A stretch of DNA of 64,000 nucleotides from Gemmatimonadota bacterium (GTDB taxonomy: Bacteria; Latescibacterota; UBA2968; UBA8231). Below are positions 34,765-44,270 of this stretch, in pieces. The translations under genes and the position numbers were made by a program. The stretch lies in contig VXOR01000057.1 in NCBI GenBank assembly GCA_009840005.1, positions 27,127 through 91,126 on the forward strand, read 5' to 3'. Position 1 is the first letter of the stretch; the number at the start of each line of letters is the position of its first letter. The notes beneath the pieces are model-generated. The model was not told the origin of the DNA and did no database searches. It was given only the letters and a program-made list of their open reading frames with translations.

Positions 34765-36653
34765 TGGCCTACATCGACAGTCTCTACAACAACTACTTCC
34801 TCGAATACGCCTCCTACTCCATCAGGGACCGCGCGATTCCGCACATCGACGACGGGCTCAAACCCGTCCAGCGCCGCATTCTCCACGCGCTGCACAAGAT
34901 CGACGACGGCAAGTTCCACAAGGTCGCCAACGTGGTGGGACAGACCATGCAGTACCACCCGCACGGCGACCAGTCGATCTACGGCGCGCTCATAGTGTTA
35001 GCCAACAAGGACCTCTTCATCGAGAAACAGGGCAACTTCGGCAACATCTACACTGGGGACGAGGCCGCCGCCGCCCGCTATATCGAGTGTCGGCTCACAC
35101 CACTAGCCAAACAGGTGCTCTTCAACAAGGCACTGACCGACTATGTCGATTCCTACGACGGTCGCAATCAGGAGCCAGTGGTTTTCCCCGCCAAAATTCC
35201 GGTGCTGTTGGCCCAAGGTGCCGAAGGCATTGCCGTCACCCTAGCGACCAAGATATTGCCGCACAATCTCATTGAACTGTTAGAAGCCCAAATCGCCTAT
35301 TTGCAAGACCGCCCCTTCCAGCTCCGTCCCGATTTCCCCACCGGCGGCCTAGCCGATTTTTCCGCTTACAACGACGGCAATGGCAAAGTCTTAGTCCGCG
35401 CCCGGCTCGACACCGCCGACCCCAAGCGCATCGTCATCCGCGAACTGCCCTTCGGCACCACCACCGAACAACTCATCGCCTCCATCGAAGACGCCGCACG
35501 CAAAAACAAGATCAAAATCGGCACCATCTCCGACTACACGGCCGAAAACGTCGAGATCGAGATCAAGCTGCCGCGCGGCACCTACACCGAGGAGGTAGTG
35601 GATGCGCTCTACGCCTTCACCGATTGCGAACTGTCGATTTCAGCCAACTTGATGCTGATCAACCAGCACAATCGCCCGCAAGTCATGAGCGCCACTGAAG
35701 TCTTGCAACACAACGTCGATCGCCTCGTCGATATCCTCAAGGCCGAACTCCAGCTCGAAGCCGAACAACTCAACGACAAGCTCCACGCCAAGACCTTGGA
35801 ACAGCTCTTTATCGAAAACCGAATCTATAAGGCCATTGAGGAGCAGACCACCACGGACGAAGTCGCCTTAGCGGTGCGCACCGGGCTTTGGCCTTTTGCC
35901 CCGCAGCTCAAACGCGATATTACCGACGACGATATCGAAACCCTGCTCAAGATCCCGATCCGCCGCATCTCGCGCTACGACATCAATCGCGCTGAAAAGG
36001 AGATGAAGGAAATCCGCGCCCGACTGTGCCAGATCAAGAAGCATTTGGATGGCATTATTCCCTATACCATTGCCTTTATCCAGGATCTCATCGACCGCTA
36101 CCGCAGCCAGTTTCCGCGCTGCACCGAAATCGTGGAAATCGAAAGAGTGGATGCGCGCTCGGCGGCCAATCGCAACCTCAAGCTCCGCTACGACAAAAAG
36201 ACCGGCTATCTCGGCCACCAAATCAGCGGCACCACCCTCTGCGACGTATCGCTCTACGACTCTGTGCTCGCCATCCGCAAGGACGGCACCTACTCGGTCA
36301 TCCAAGCGCCGGACAAGCTATTCGTCGGCAAGGGATTGCTCCACTGCGGCTTGGTAGATAAAGAGCTGGTTTTCACTGTCGTCTATAAGGACAAGGCCGG
36401 TGCCTCCTACATCAAGCGCTGCACCATCGACAAGTTCATCTTAGGCCGCAGCTACGATCTTGTGCCCGCCGATTGCAAGGTGCTCAAGCTGACCACCGAC
36501 TCCGACAAACAGATCGCCCTCGACTACAAGCCCAAGCCGCGCCTCCGCAAGCTCAACGAGGTCTTCCCCATCAGCGAATATCCCGTGCGCGGGCTTCGCG
36601 CTGGCGGCATCCGCTTGAGTACCAAAGAACTAGAAGGCTGCAAGCTGTTGTAA
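34764..36653 (+). CDS. parC: Type IIA topoisomerase cleavage subunit (ParC/GyrA-like)
   Basis: A 629-residue subunit. The N-terminal breakage-reunion domain has DGLKPVQRRILHALH, YHPHGDQSIYGAL and the active-site tyrosine in AAAARYIECRLTPLA. The C-terminal part is much shorter than in GyrA; only fragments of the wrapping domain (VLAIRKDGTYSVI, KCTIDK-like strands) are seen. That favours a ParC-type decatenase over a supercoiling gyrase. It is translationally coupled to parE and divergent from the TOMM cluster. Confidence 0.9.
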   Translation: MAYIDSLYNNYFLEYASYSIRDRAIPHIDDGLKPVQRRILHALHKIDDGKFHKVANVVGQTMQYHPHGDQSIYGALIVLANKDLFIEKQGNFGNIYTGDEAAAARYIECRLTPLAKQVLFNKALTDYVDSYDGRNQEPVVFPAKIPVLLAQGAEGIAVTLATKILPHNLIELLEAQIAYLQDRPFQLRPDFPTGGLADFSAYNDGNGKVLVRARLDTADPKRIVIRELPFGTTTEQLIASIEDAARKNKIKIGTISDYTAENVEIEIKLPRGTYTEEVVDALYAFTDCELSISANLMLINQHNRPQVMSATEVLQHNVDRLVDILKAELQLEAEQLNDKLHAKTLEQLFIENRIYKAIEEQTTTDEVALAVRTGLWPFAPQLKRDITDDDIETLLKIPIRRISRYDINRAEKEMKEIRARLCQIKKHLDGIIPYTIAFIQDLIDRYRSQFPRCTEIVEIERVDARSAANRNLKLRYDKKTGYLGHQISGTTLCDVSLYDSVLAIRKDGTYSVIQAPDKLFVGKGLLHCGLVDKELVFTVVYKDKAGASYIKRCTIDKFILGRSYDLVPADCKVLKLTTDSDKQIALDYKPKPRLRKLNEVFPISEYPVRGLRAGGIRLSTKELEGCKLL

Positions 36654-36768
36654 GTTGCGTTAGCCTATTTACGCTGATTTAGATTTTCGCGCCATTAGAT
36701 ATTTTCTATATTACCAGCAGCAGGCTCATTATCGATCCTACTCTTTCCTGAAAATGGAGAACTTAGCA

Positions 36769-37788
36769 ATGCTCAATCCTAAAACAGTAGAGGAACTACA
36801 GGAGAAAGCTGCAATTTATTGGCCATCTGAAATCGCCAAGCAAGAGAAGAGTTCTAGTATTATTCCACTGCTCATTAAAACGCAAGACAGTTTTATAAGC
36901 GTACTCCATCTTGCATCTAAAGATCCCTATGATTGGACCAAAATTTTAGACTTTGTTGAAGATCTATATCCAAATCTTTTCTTAAAACATCTTTGCATTT
37001 TATCCGATATTGGTGGAGAAAACTTAAAACGCTTTGCAGTAGACCTTCCGAATAAATTTAAGTACGAGGATTTCAGATTTACCTTCCGTGGCAAAGATTA
37101 CGATGACAAGATGGAATCTCTCTTTTCTGGCAAGAAGTGGAGTAATCCTAGCTTGGGACTTGACGGAGAGGGTCTCCAAAAACGTTTGGGCCTTACAGAC
37201 GCCATTATTGACGTAAGCACCCTTATCTTATTTGGCAGTTTGTCAACGAATGACTTCTTGCCAGAAGAAATCGAAGATAAGTGTATCATTGGTTCAATGC
37301 TCGGCGACAGGCCAAAGTTGGAAAAATACATTAAAGAAAGATATATCTGGGTTAGTCGAATCACTGGAGGAGCAACGTCCAATAGGATGGGATATCTAGC
37401 CCAAAACTATGTCAAGGAGCGTTTGGCTCAATATCTCCCAAGTTGGGATTTCTCACAAACTACGATCCCAGGAATCAGTCAAAATGCAGGTAGGACAGAT
37501 ATAAAATTTGACATCGTCGGCAAAAGTCCTAGCTATAATTATTGGGGCATTGAAGTAAGCTTCCAATTTACGACAAACAGTGTAGTAGAAAGAAAAGCCA
37601 AACTCGCCCCTGATAGACAAAGACTTCTTCGTGAGAAAGGGCATAAAATTGCGTATGTAGTTGATGGTGCCGGCAATTTTGAACGTCGATCTTTTGTGAA
37701 GGATTTAATCGACTATAGCGACTGTATTATAAATTTTAGCGATGGCGATATTAAGCGTCTCGCACAAACCATGGAAGGAGGCAACTAA
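36769..37788 (+). CDS. Putative type II restriction endonuclease
   Basis: A 339-residue AT-rich gene. The ATG at 36769 has GGAGA upstream; an ATG 15 bases earlier has none. No close family was recognised. A PD-(D/E)xK-like pattern is visible in the last third (GRTDIKFDIVG followed by YWGIEVSFQF), with Ser where Lys is usual. The gene directly precedes and nearly abuts a DNA methyltransferase gene, the classic layout of a restriction-modification system. Base composition is unlike the GC-rich genes on both sides, pointing to horizontal acquisition. Confidence 0.65.
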   Translation: MLNPKTVEELQEKAAIYWPSEIAKQEKSSSIIPLLIKTQDSFISVLHLASKDPYDWTKILDFVEDLYPNLFLKHLCILSDIGGENLKRFAVDLPNKFKYEDFRFTFRGKDYDDKMESLFSGKKWSNPSLGLDGEGLQKRLGLTDAIIDVSTLILFGSLSTNDFLPEEIEDKCIIGSMLGDRPKLEKYIKERYIWVSRITGGATSNRMGYLAQNYVKERLAQYLPSWDFSQTTIPGISQNAGRTDIKFDIVGKSPSYNYWGIEVSFQFTTNSVVERKAKLAPDRQRLLREKGHKIAYVVDGAGNFERRSFVKDLIDYSDCIINFSDGDIKRLAQTMEGGN

Positions 37789-37789
37789 A

Positions 37790-39544
37790 GTGGCTCACCG
37801 GAGCGAAAACTGCAACCCTTTAGATATATCTATAAAAACACTTGCAGACCTTCGAGAACTAAAATCTCAGCAATTGCACCCGAGTGTATGGGTTTTTCAC
37901 TTGACGACAGAAATTGATCTTGATGGTGAATTCCCTGTGGAAATTATCACGCGAAAATTATCCGGCCTCCTCGAAGAACTCCCTGAAGAAAGCATTGTTT
38001 GTTTTTTGGCAAATTCTCTCCTCGCCTGCCATGTAGTAGAGAAATTTCAGCGACTCGTCAACTTCAAACTTTGGATTGCTGTAAAACGAAAAGAAGAGAG
38101 ATTGAGATCAGGTTCTCTACCAGATGACCATATTGCCCTTTTGGTTTTTACCCGTTATAAAGACTCCTTAAAGCACAACAAGACTCAAATTGCATATACC
38201 TACTGTCCGGCTTGCGAAAAAACAACTAAGGACTACGGAGGCAAGAAGCACATTTATAGCCCCTATGGCACTCTTATGTCTGATATTTGGCGCGATATTT
38301 CTTATGATAACGACACAGAACCTATAGCTATCCTAGAAAGATTAAAAGACCTCTTTGGGCTTGAACCTTACCGCCAACTTATCTATTGCGATGCTAGGAA
38401 CCTTTTTAAACTCTCTAACAAGAGAGCATTTAGCCCTGTAAACGGAAGGATCAACGATCCTGGTGAGAGTCGCTTACTCAACGGCGATTGTTTAGATGTT
38501 CTCAGAACCATCCCCGAAAATTCTGTAGATTTTATCTTTGCCGATCCGCCGTATAACATCAAAAAGAAATACGATAATTGGAATGACGCCCAAGACATAA
38601 GCGACTATTTTTCGTGGTGCGACCAGTGGATCGCCGAATCTGCTAGAATTTTGAAACCCGGTCGGACTTTTGCAATTATAAACATTCCCCTTTGGATAGT
38701 TAGGCATTTTTCGTTTGCGAAAAGCATTTTAGATTACCAAGACTGGATCGCTTGGGAGGGCTTGAGCTTACCCGTCAGGCAAATTATGCCGGCACATTAC
38801 GGAATAATATGCCTCAGTAAAGGTCGGCCAATTGCAATTGCTAACTACGAGAAAGACGCCCGTTGGGAGACACGTCAAGATTTTATGAGCCTCAAACAAT
38901 GGTATTGCGTTAGAGCCTCTTGCGTTAAAAAGAGAAATGTGACCCGAATTACAGATCGGCAACCCATTGGGAATTTGTGGTGGGATATACACAGGCTAAA
39001 GCACAATTCAAAAAGAGTGGATCACCCGTGTCAATTACCTCCATCTTTGATGAATCGACTTATCCACACCTTTACCAAAGAGGGTGATCTTGTTTTAGAC
39101 CCATTTAACGGCGCAGGTACAACGACCCTAACAGCAGAGATGCTTGGCAGAAAATTCGTTGGTATTGAACTATCGGCCCAGTATCACGCTATTGCCGAGC
39201 AAAGACATTCGGGCCTAAAACGAGGTGTGGACCCATTTGCCAAAAATGATGCTACTCCAAAAGCAAAAAATAGCAGAGTTTCACGGCTGAAAAAAAGGAA
39301 GTACGAAGTACCCAAGAAGACACTACAAGTCGAAGTCAAAGAAATTGCTATCAAATTGGGGCGCAGGCCCGACCGAGAAGACGTCATTAGGTTGAGTAGA
39401 TACCCAATTCGCTACTTTGACGAATACTTCATCGACTGGGGCGAGGTATGTAGTGCGGTCGGCGACAAGGGAATGACTGAAGAGCCTTCTCAACCTTTCC
39501 GCACTTCGCCCGATGATCGACAAATGGAACTCTCTTTTGGCTAG
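37790..39544 (+). CDS. DNA methyltransferase (beta-class, N6-adenine or N4-cytosine)
   Basis: About 584 residues from the GTG at 37790, which follows AAGGAGG by 8 nt and lies just after the nuclease stop; an ATG 48 bases upstream would overlap the nuclease. Motif IV is ADPPYN and motif I is DPFNGAGTTTLTAEMLGRKFVGIELS, in the order of beta-class enzymes. The first 220 residues are an unrecognised domain with a YCPAC motif, and the last 110 are basic and possibly DNA-binding (LGRRPDREDVIRLSRYPIRYFDEYFIDWGEVCSAVG). It would protect host DNA from the upstream nuclease. Confidence 0.88.
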   Translation: MAHRSENCNPLDISIKTLADLRELKSQQLHPSVWVFHLTTEIDLDGEFPVEIITRKLSGLLEELPEESIVCFLANSLLACHVVEKFQRLVNFKLWIAVKRKEERLRSGSLPDDHIALLVFTRYKDSLKHNKTQIAYTYCPACEKTTKDYGGKKHIYSPYGTLMSDIWRDISYDNDTEPIAILERLKDLFGLEPYRQLIYCDARNLFKLSNKRAFSPVNGRINDPGESRLLNGDCLDVLRTIPENSVDFIFADPPYNIKKKYDNWNDAQDISDYFSWCDQWIAESARILKPGRTFAIINIPLWIVRHFSFAKSILDYQDWIAWEGLSLPVRQIMPAHYGIICLSKGRPIAIANYEKDARWETRQDFMSLKQWYCVRASCVKKRNVTRITDRQPIGNLWWDIHRLKHNSKRVDHPCQLPPSLMNRLIHTFTKEGDLVLDPFNGAGTTTLTAEMLGRKFVGIELSAQYHAIAEQRHSGLKRGVDPFAKNDATPKAKNSRVSRLKKRKYEVPKKTLQVEVKEIAIKLGRRPDREDVIRLSRYPIRYFDEYFIDWGEVCSAVGDKGMTEEPSQPFRTSPDDRQMELSFG

Positions 39545-39570
39545 ACAAGCGTCCGCGTCCGGCCTGATGG

Positions 39571-40220
39571 CTATCCGAGCTTGGCCAGCCACTCGCGCAT
39601 CGCGCCTGGATCCTCTTTGAACATCAGCGAGCCAGGGACTATATAATCAGCACCGGCCCGCACGATCTGCGGCACAGTGTGGCGGCGAATCCCGCCATCG
39701 GCCTCCACTACTGTCCTGTCGCCAAGCCGCGCCGGTCAATCTCGTCCCTAGCTCGGCGGATCCTAGCGGGTGCCTGTGGGTCCATATCGGCACCCTTGAT
39801 CCCGGCAGCCGTGTTCAGCAGCGTCAACACATCCAATAGCTTCCAATAGGGATCAAGTACGTCGAGATCCTCTTCCAGCAAGAGCGAGACCCCGGCCTGA
39901 AGTCCCCTTGCCTTAATCGCCTCCAGCACGGCACCCGGGTCAGCAGCCGAGTCAAAGCAGATGATAATGGCGTCGGCACCCGCCTCGGCAAAGGGGTCAA
40001 TCCACGCGGTTGGGTCAGTGGTCATCAGGTGCATTTCAAAGGGCCGATCCGTATGCGGACGCAGCGCCGCCACCAGATCTGGGAAAAACAGCATAGTCGG
40101 CGCATAATGGCCATCGGCCACATCAAGGTGGAAGCGCTCCGAATAGGGTGCGACGCGCTGGATATCAGCCGCGAGATTGGCCAAGTCAGCCGACCACAGG
40201 GAAGTTGCGCATTTGAGCAT
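39571..40220 (-). pseudogene. rpe: Ribulose-phosphate 3-epimerase family gene, frameshifted
   Basis: From the ATG at 40220 (AGAGG upstream) the frame reads MLKCATSLWSADLANLAADIQR ... FHLDVADGHYAPTMLFFPDLVAALRP ... FEMHLMTTDP and stops at 39708 after RRGLATGQ. In the next frame the normal ending continues: DRTVVEADGGIRRHTVPQIVRAGADYIVPGSLMFKEDPGAMREWLAKLG to a stop at 39571. One missing base near 39720 explains both. The lost part carries the catalytic Asp of the EADGGI motif, so the truncated product should be inactive unless the shift is a sequencing error. It is a TIM-barrel epimerase of pentose or related phosphates. Confidence 0.82.
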
Positions 40221-40343
40221 CGTGAACCTCTGCGAATAAACGAACGGGATGGAAGTGCCCAATATAGAGAGACCATCATTTAGTAACCAATTTGCCTTTG
40301 TGCCAGAGGGCACTGTTATTTTTACCCAGCATCTACAGCACAC

Positions 40344-40434
40344 TATAGCAATCCCAAATGAGCGTGAACGATCTATGATGATCATTCTGCGTCCATCTGC
40401 GTCCATCTGCGGATAATTTTTTAGGATTGCTATA
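40344..40434. mobile_element. 91-bp MITE-like inverted-repeat element
   Basis: TATAGCAATCC at 40344-40354 is mirrored by GGATTGCTATA at 40424-40434, a perfect 11-bp terminal inverted repeat. The interior holds the ctgcgtccatctgcgtccatctgcgga repeat also seen at 16661-16687. There is no coding sequence. It lies between the epimerase gene and pepF. The flanks both contain cac, a possible short target duplication. Confidence 0.6.
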
Positions 40435-40455
40435 TCACAGCAAGGAAAACGCCCT

Positions 40456-42279
40456 ATGACCACTACTCCAGCAGTCATGGACTGGGACCTGACGAGCTAT
40501 TTCGCTGAATTTGATGGCTCGGCCATGCGGCAATTCAAAGAGGAACTACAGAAGGATCTTGCGGCAGTGCGTCAGCAAGCCTCCGCCCTAGCACCACTGG
40601 CCGAGGACAATGCCGACGCTTGGGAGGCCATATTCCTCCTGACTGAAGGTCTGACCGACCGCCTCTCCCATCTGGGTTCCTACCTCGGCTGCCTCACTGC
40701 GGCGGACGCCCGCAATGAGGACTACGCCCGCGAGGAGGCCGCCTTTGCTCTGCTAGCGGCCGAGAGCGAAAAGCTCGATGTCGAACTCCTGCGCGCGCTC
40801 AAAGACGCCTCGGACGAAATGTTTGCCAAGTTCGCCCAGCGGCCCGCATTGGCCGACTGCGGCCACTTCCTCCGCCGCCAGCGCGAAGACGCGCAGCGCA
40901 CCATGAGCCCCGAGAAGGAGATGCTCTCTGCCGACCTCGGCGTTGACGGTCTCCACGCTTGGGGCCGCCTCTACGACTCGATCTCCGGCAAGCTCGAATT
41001 CGACATGGCGTTTCCCGATGGCCGCACCGAGCGCCGCCCCATGTCGCAGCGCCGCGCCCTGATGGAAGATCCCGACCGCCGAGTGCGCCAAGCCGCCTTC
41101 GCTGGCGGCAATCGGGCTTGGGAAAGCATGGAAGACGTCGCCGCCGCCGCGCTCAACGCCATCTCGGGGACGCGGCTGACCCTCAACCAGCATCGCGGCG
41201 TGGACCACTTTCTCGATGTCGCTCGCTTCCAAGCGTCGATCTCGCCCGATACCCTCGACGCGATGTTCGCGGCTATCGCCGAGCAAATCGAACTGCCGCG
41301 ACGCATCCTCGCCCTCAAATCGCAGCTCATGGGCACCGAGGGCGTCGCCTGGTACGATCTAGGCGCACCACTGCCGCTGCCCGACCAAGGGCAGCTCTCT
41401 TGGGCAGAGGGTAAGGATCTCGTCTCTCGGTCCTTTGCAGCGGCCTACCCACACCTAGGCGAGTTCCTCAGCCAAGTCTGCGAACGCCAATGGATCGAAC
41501 ACGCGCCCCGCCCCGGCAAGCGGCCCGGAGCCTTTTGCACGGGTTCGCTGTTGACCCGCGAGTCCCGCGTCTATATGACCTACAACGACACCCTCGGCGA
41601 TGTGCTCACGCTCGCCCACGAGATCGGCCACGCCTTCCACAACTACATCATGCGTGACATGCGCACCTACGCCCAATTCGACCCGATGACGCTGGCCGAG
41701 TCGGCCTCTACCTTCGGCGAAATGATCCTCACCGAAGGCATCCTCGCCGACCCTTCCTTCAGCCCGGCCCAAAAGGCCAGCGCTCTCGACCAAGAAATCG
41801 GCCACGGCGCGATCTTCCTGCTCGACATCCCCGTGCGCTACCAGTTCGAGAAAAAGCTCTACGAGGAACGCGCCGACGGCGAAATCACGGTCAGCCGCCT
41901 CAAAGAACTGATGATCGAAACCCAGCGCGACGTCTTCGGCGACGCGCTCGCGCAGGGGGGCGAAGACCCTTACTTCTGGGCCTCAAAACTCCACTTCTAT
42001 ATCACCGGCGTGACCTTCTACAACTTCCCGTACACCTTTGGCTTCCTGCTCAGCCGCGGCCTGTATTCCATGTTTAAACAAGAAGGACCCGACTTTCTCC
42101 CTCGCTACGAGGAATTCCTCCGCCTCACCGGCAGCGACACGGCCGAGGGCGTGGCCCGCCGGGCCTTGGGCCGCGACCTCGAAGACACTCAGTTCTGGAC
42201 CGAGGCCATCCAGACTTTGGAGGCCCCGTTGGCCGAGTTAGAGAAATTACTACCCGAGGTTCTACCTCAGCATTCGTAA
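40456..42279 (+). CDS. pepF: M3-family oligoendopeptidase (PepF-like)
   Basis: A 607-residue zinc peptidase of the usual length for oligoendopeptidase F. The metal site is HEIGHAFHNY with the third ligand in ESASTFGEMILTEG. The conserved C-terminal phrases (FYNFPYTFGFLLSRGLYSMF) match the family. It is cytoplasmic, having no signal peptide, and cleaves short peptides. It is followed by an exported protein gene. Confidence 0.92.
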   Translation: MTTTPAVMDWDLTSYFAEFDGSAMRQFKEELQKDLAAVRQQASALAPLAEDNADAWEAIFLLTEGLTDRLSHLGSYLGCLTAADARNEDYAREEAAFALLAAESEKLDVELLRALKDASDEMFAKFAQRPALADCGHFLRRQREDAQRTMSPEKEMLSADLGVDGLHAWGRLYDSISGKLEFDMAFPDGRTERRPMSQRRALMEDPDRRVRQAAFAGGNRAWESMEDVAAAALNAISGTRLTLNQHRGVDHFLDVARFQASISPDTLDAMFAAIAEQIELPRRILALKSQLMGTEGVAWYDLGAPLPLPDQGQLSWAEGKDLVSRSFAAAYPHLGEFLSQVCERQWIEHAPRPGKRPGAFCTGSLLTRESRVYMTYNDTLGDVLTLAHEIGHAFHNYIMRDMRTYAQFDPMTLAESASTFGEMILTEGILADPSFSPAQKASALDQEIGHGAIFLLDIPVRYQFEKKLYEERADGEITVSRLKELMIETQRDVFGDALAQGGEDPYFWASKLHFYITGVTFYNFPYTFGFLLSRGLYSMFKQEGPDFLPRYEEFLRLTGSDTAEGVARRALGRDLEDTQFWTEAIQTLEAPLAELEKLLPEVLPQHS

Positions 42280-42330
42280 GAAGTCGGCAGACCCTTCGCG
42301 CTCCAGCCACCCACAACCGCAAGGATCCCT

Positions 42331-43089
42331 ATGTTGCGCTTACTCTTAGTCTTCGTCTTTCTTATCGGCCTAGCCCACGCCGCCGACAATCCCCCAGCCC
42401 CCGGCTTCAACGCCGCCGGTTCCGATCCCAAGGCCATCGCCCTAGCCGACGAAGCCATGGCTGCGATGGGTGGCCGCGCCAACTGGGACGCCACGCGCTA
42501 CATCACTTGGCGCTTTTTCGGTTTCCGCTTGCACGTGTGGGATAAGTGGACGGGGGACATCCGCTTTGAGCAAGACGATCTGACGGTGCTGATGAACATC
42601 CACAGCAAAGAGGGCCGTGCCTTCGTTGCTGAGAAGGAAATCAGCGATCCCGACACGCTCGCGGCCAAACTCGACCACGGCTACCGCGCCTGGATCAATG
42701 ACTCGTACTGGCTGGTCATGCCCTACAAGCTCAAAGACACCGGCGTTACCCTGCACTATCGGGGCCTAGAAGCCACCGAGGACGGCAGGCCAGCCGAAGT
42801 GCTAGAACTCACATTCAAAGACGTCGGCGTCACCCCCCAGAACAAGTACGCGGTCTGGATCGACCAAGAATCGCGGCTAGTGACCCAATGGGCGTTCTAC
42901 CGCGAGGCCGCCGACGCCGAACCGCGCTTTATCGGTCCCTGGACCAACTGGCAGCGCCACGGATCCATTTTGCTCTCCGACGGTCGCGGCGAGCGCCAGC
43001 ACACCGATGTGGCGGTCTTAGACAAATTGTCGCGCTCGGTTTTCACGAGTCCGGAGCCGCTGGATTGCTCTTGCCTTCTGGAAGAGTAA
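42331..43089 (+). CDS. Exported conserved hypothetical protein (LolA-like fold suspected)
   Basis: A 252-residue protein with a signal peptide (LLLVFVFLIGLAHA). Phrases such as EAMAAMGGRANWDATRYITWRFFG and VWIDQESRLVTQWAFYREA resemble the family of outer-membrane lipoprotein-sorting-like proteins of uncultured bacteria. The C-terminus has a CSC motif. The function is unknown. It shares a bidirectional terminator with the convergent dioxygenase gene. Confidence 0.65.
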   Translation: MLRLLLVFVFLIGLAHAADNPPAPGFNAAGSDPKAIALADEAMAAMGGRANWDATRYITWRFFGFRLHVWDKWTGDIRFEQDDLTVLMNIHSKEGRAFVAEKEISDPDTLAAKLDHGYRAWINDSYWLVMPYKLKDTGVTLHYRGLEATEDGRPAEVLELTFKDVGVTPQNKYAVWIDQESRLVTQWAFYREAADAEPRFIGPWTNWQRHGSILLSDGRGERQHTDVAVLDKLSRSVFTSPEPLDCSCLLEE

Positions 43090-43130
43090 GCCACTGCACT
43101 GCTAGGCCGATACAGTCAATACCAGAAAAA

Positions 43131-43157
43131 AAGCCGACCCAGCTATTGGGTCGGCTT
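43131..43157. terminator. Bidirectional intrinsic terminator
   Basis: A perfect 11-bp stem (aagccgaccca / tgggtcggctt) with a 5-nt loop, A-run on the left and T-run on the right. It ends the exported-protein gene on the plus strand and the dioxygenase gene on the minus strand. Confidence 0.9.
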
Positions 43158-43183
43158 TTGCTTTTGCATAGGGTGCGTTTAGC

Positions 43184-43996
43184 TCACGCGGCTCGCAGCT
43201 CATTTTCGGGCGCGTTCTCCAGCCGCGACAGCCAATAGGATACGTCGTAGTTCTCGTCGCCGGTCAAGAAGCGCCACAGCTTGATGCGATTGACGACCTC
43301 TAAGCGCACCTCGTTGCCATACCAACGATGGTTGGCATTGAGCAACGCGGGGATCTCCGCATCGTCGATATCGTCGGTATTCCACAGCTTCCTTTGCCGC
43401 ACCGTGGGGTTGAGCCGCAGCTTGAACATGTAGCGCTTGCGGCCGGTTAGATTGGGCTGGGCGCAATGCCAAATGCCGTGGTGGGCTACGGCCACCGTGC
43501 CGGCCTTGCAAACCATCGGCATCTGCCCGAGGAAGTTTTGATAGCGAGCGATGTCCGACTCGCTGATGCGGCGGTAGTGACTGCCGGGCAGGAACATGGT
43601 GCCGCCCATCTCGCGCGGCGTGTCGTGGGCAAAGTAAAAGAACTGGATGTCAAAGTGCAGCCTGGTGTCGATAATCGCGTCGGCGTGCCAAATCTGCCCG
43701 TGGTCGTGGTGGGCATCAACCGTATGCACGGCGTGGTGGTCGTAGAGCGGGCCGGGGCCGACCAGACTGTGGATAATCCCCTGAATCTGGGGCAGGCGCA
43801 CAACTTGACCGACGGCCGCATCGCTCCACAATTCGGGGAGCGGCGCGCCAGCGCGGCCCCGTGGGACCCCGGCTTCCATCTCCGCACACGCAGCGCGATT
43901 TAACTCGTGGGGCACCAGCTCGTCGAAGCGCAAAAAGCCGTCGGCGACAAACTGCGCCATCTGCTTGGTAGTAAGGAGATATTGCTTATCGACCAT
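43184..43996 (-). CDS. Phytanoyl-CoA dioxygenase (PhyH) family protein
   Basis: A 270-residue Fe(II)/2-oxoglutarate oxygenase. The iron-binding HxD is in GQIWHADAIID and the distal His in HHGIWHCAQPN, followed by an Arg-containing GRKRYMFKLRLNP that would hold 2-oxoglutarate. The substrate is unknown; PhyH paralogs are often abundant in uncultured FCB-type and Poribacteria-like genomes. Its start overlaps the end of a small ORF, so the two are coupled. Confidence 0.85.
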   Translation of the reverse strand: MVDKQYLLTTKQMAQFVADGFLRFDELVPHELNRAACAEMEAGVPRGRAGAPLPELWSDAAVGQVVRLPQIQGIIHSLVGPGPLYDHHAVHTVDAHHDHGQIWHADAIIDTRLHFDIQFFYFAHDTPREMGGTMFLPGSHYRRISESDIARYQNFLGQMPMVCKAGTVAVAHHGIWHCAQPNLTGRKRYMFKLRLNPTVRQRKLWNTDDIDDAEIPALLNANHRWYGNEVRLEVVNRIKLWRFLTGDENYDVSYWLSRLENAPENELRAA

Positions 43997-44270
43997 CGAC
44001 TGCCTCCATCTTTTCGAGGATGTACTCGTATTTCAGGTAGGATGTGTTGTATTCCATGCCTGGATAGGCCGGGTACTGCTGGGGGAATTGCACCACCCGC
44101 CACCCGTCTCGCATGGCCGCCACCACCGAAGGATAGGGCGGTTCCTCGTTGTCGCCGCTGCTGGACCGCTCCTCGCCCGCGCCGTCGTACAGCGACCAAG
44201 CCACGGTTTGGCTGTGCAAATCGGGAGAATGGGCGTAGAGCACCAATAATTTCTGCCGGAACTGGGCCAT
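43986..44270 (-). CDS. Small protein coupled to the PhyH gene
   Basis: A 94-residue protein (MAQFRQKLLVLYAHSPDLHSQTVAWSLYDG ... VVAAMRDGWRVVQFPQQYPAYPG). It overlaps the dioxygenase start by 11 bases on the same strand. No family was recognised. The consistent overlap and coding character suggest it is real. Confidence 0.6.
   Translation of the reverse strand: MAQFRQKLLVLYAHSPDLHSQTVAWSLYDGAGEERSSSGDNEEPPYPSVVAAMRDGWRVVQFPQQYPAYPGMEYNTSYLKYEYILEKMEAVDGR

Noticed and set aside
40753..41805. Two antisense frames inside pepF (40753-41286 and 41455-41805)
   Set aside because: Shadows of a complete M3 peptidase gene; no independent start signals or motifs.
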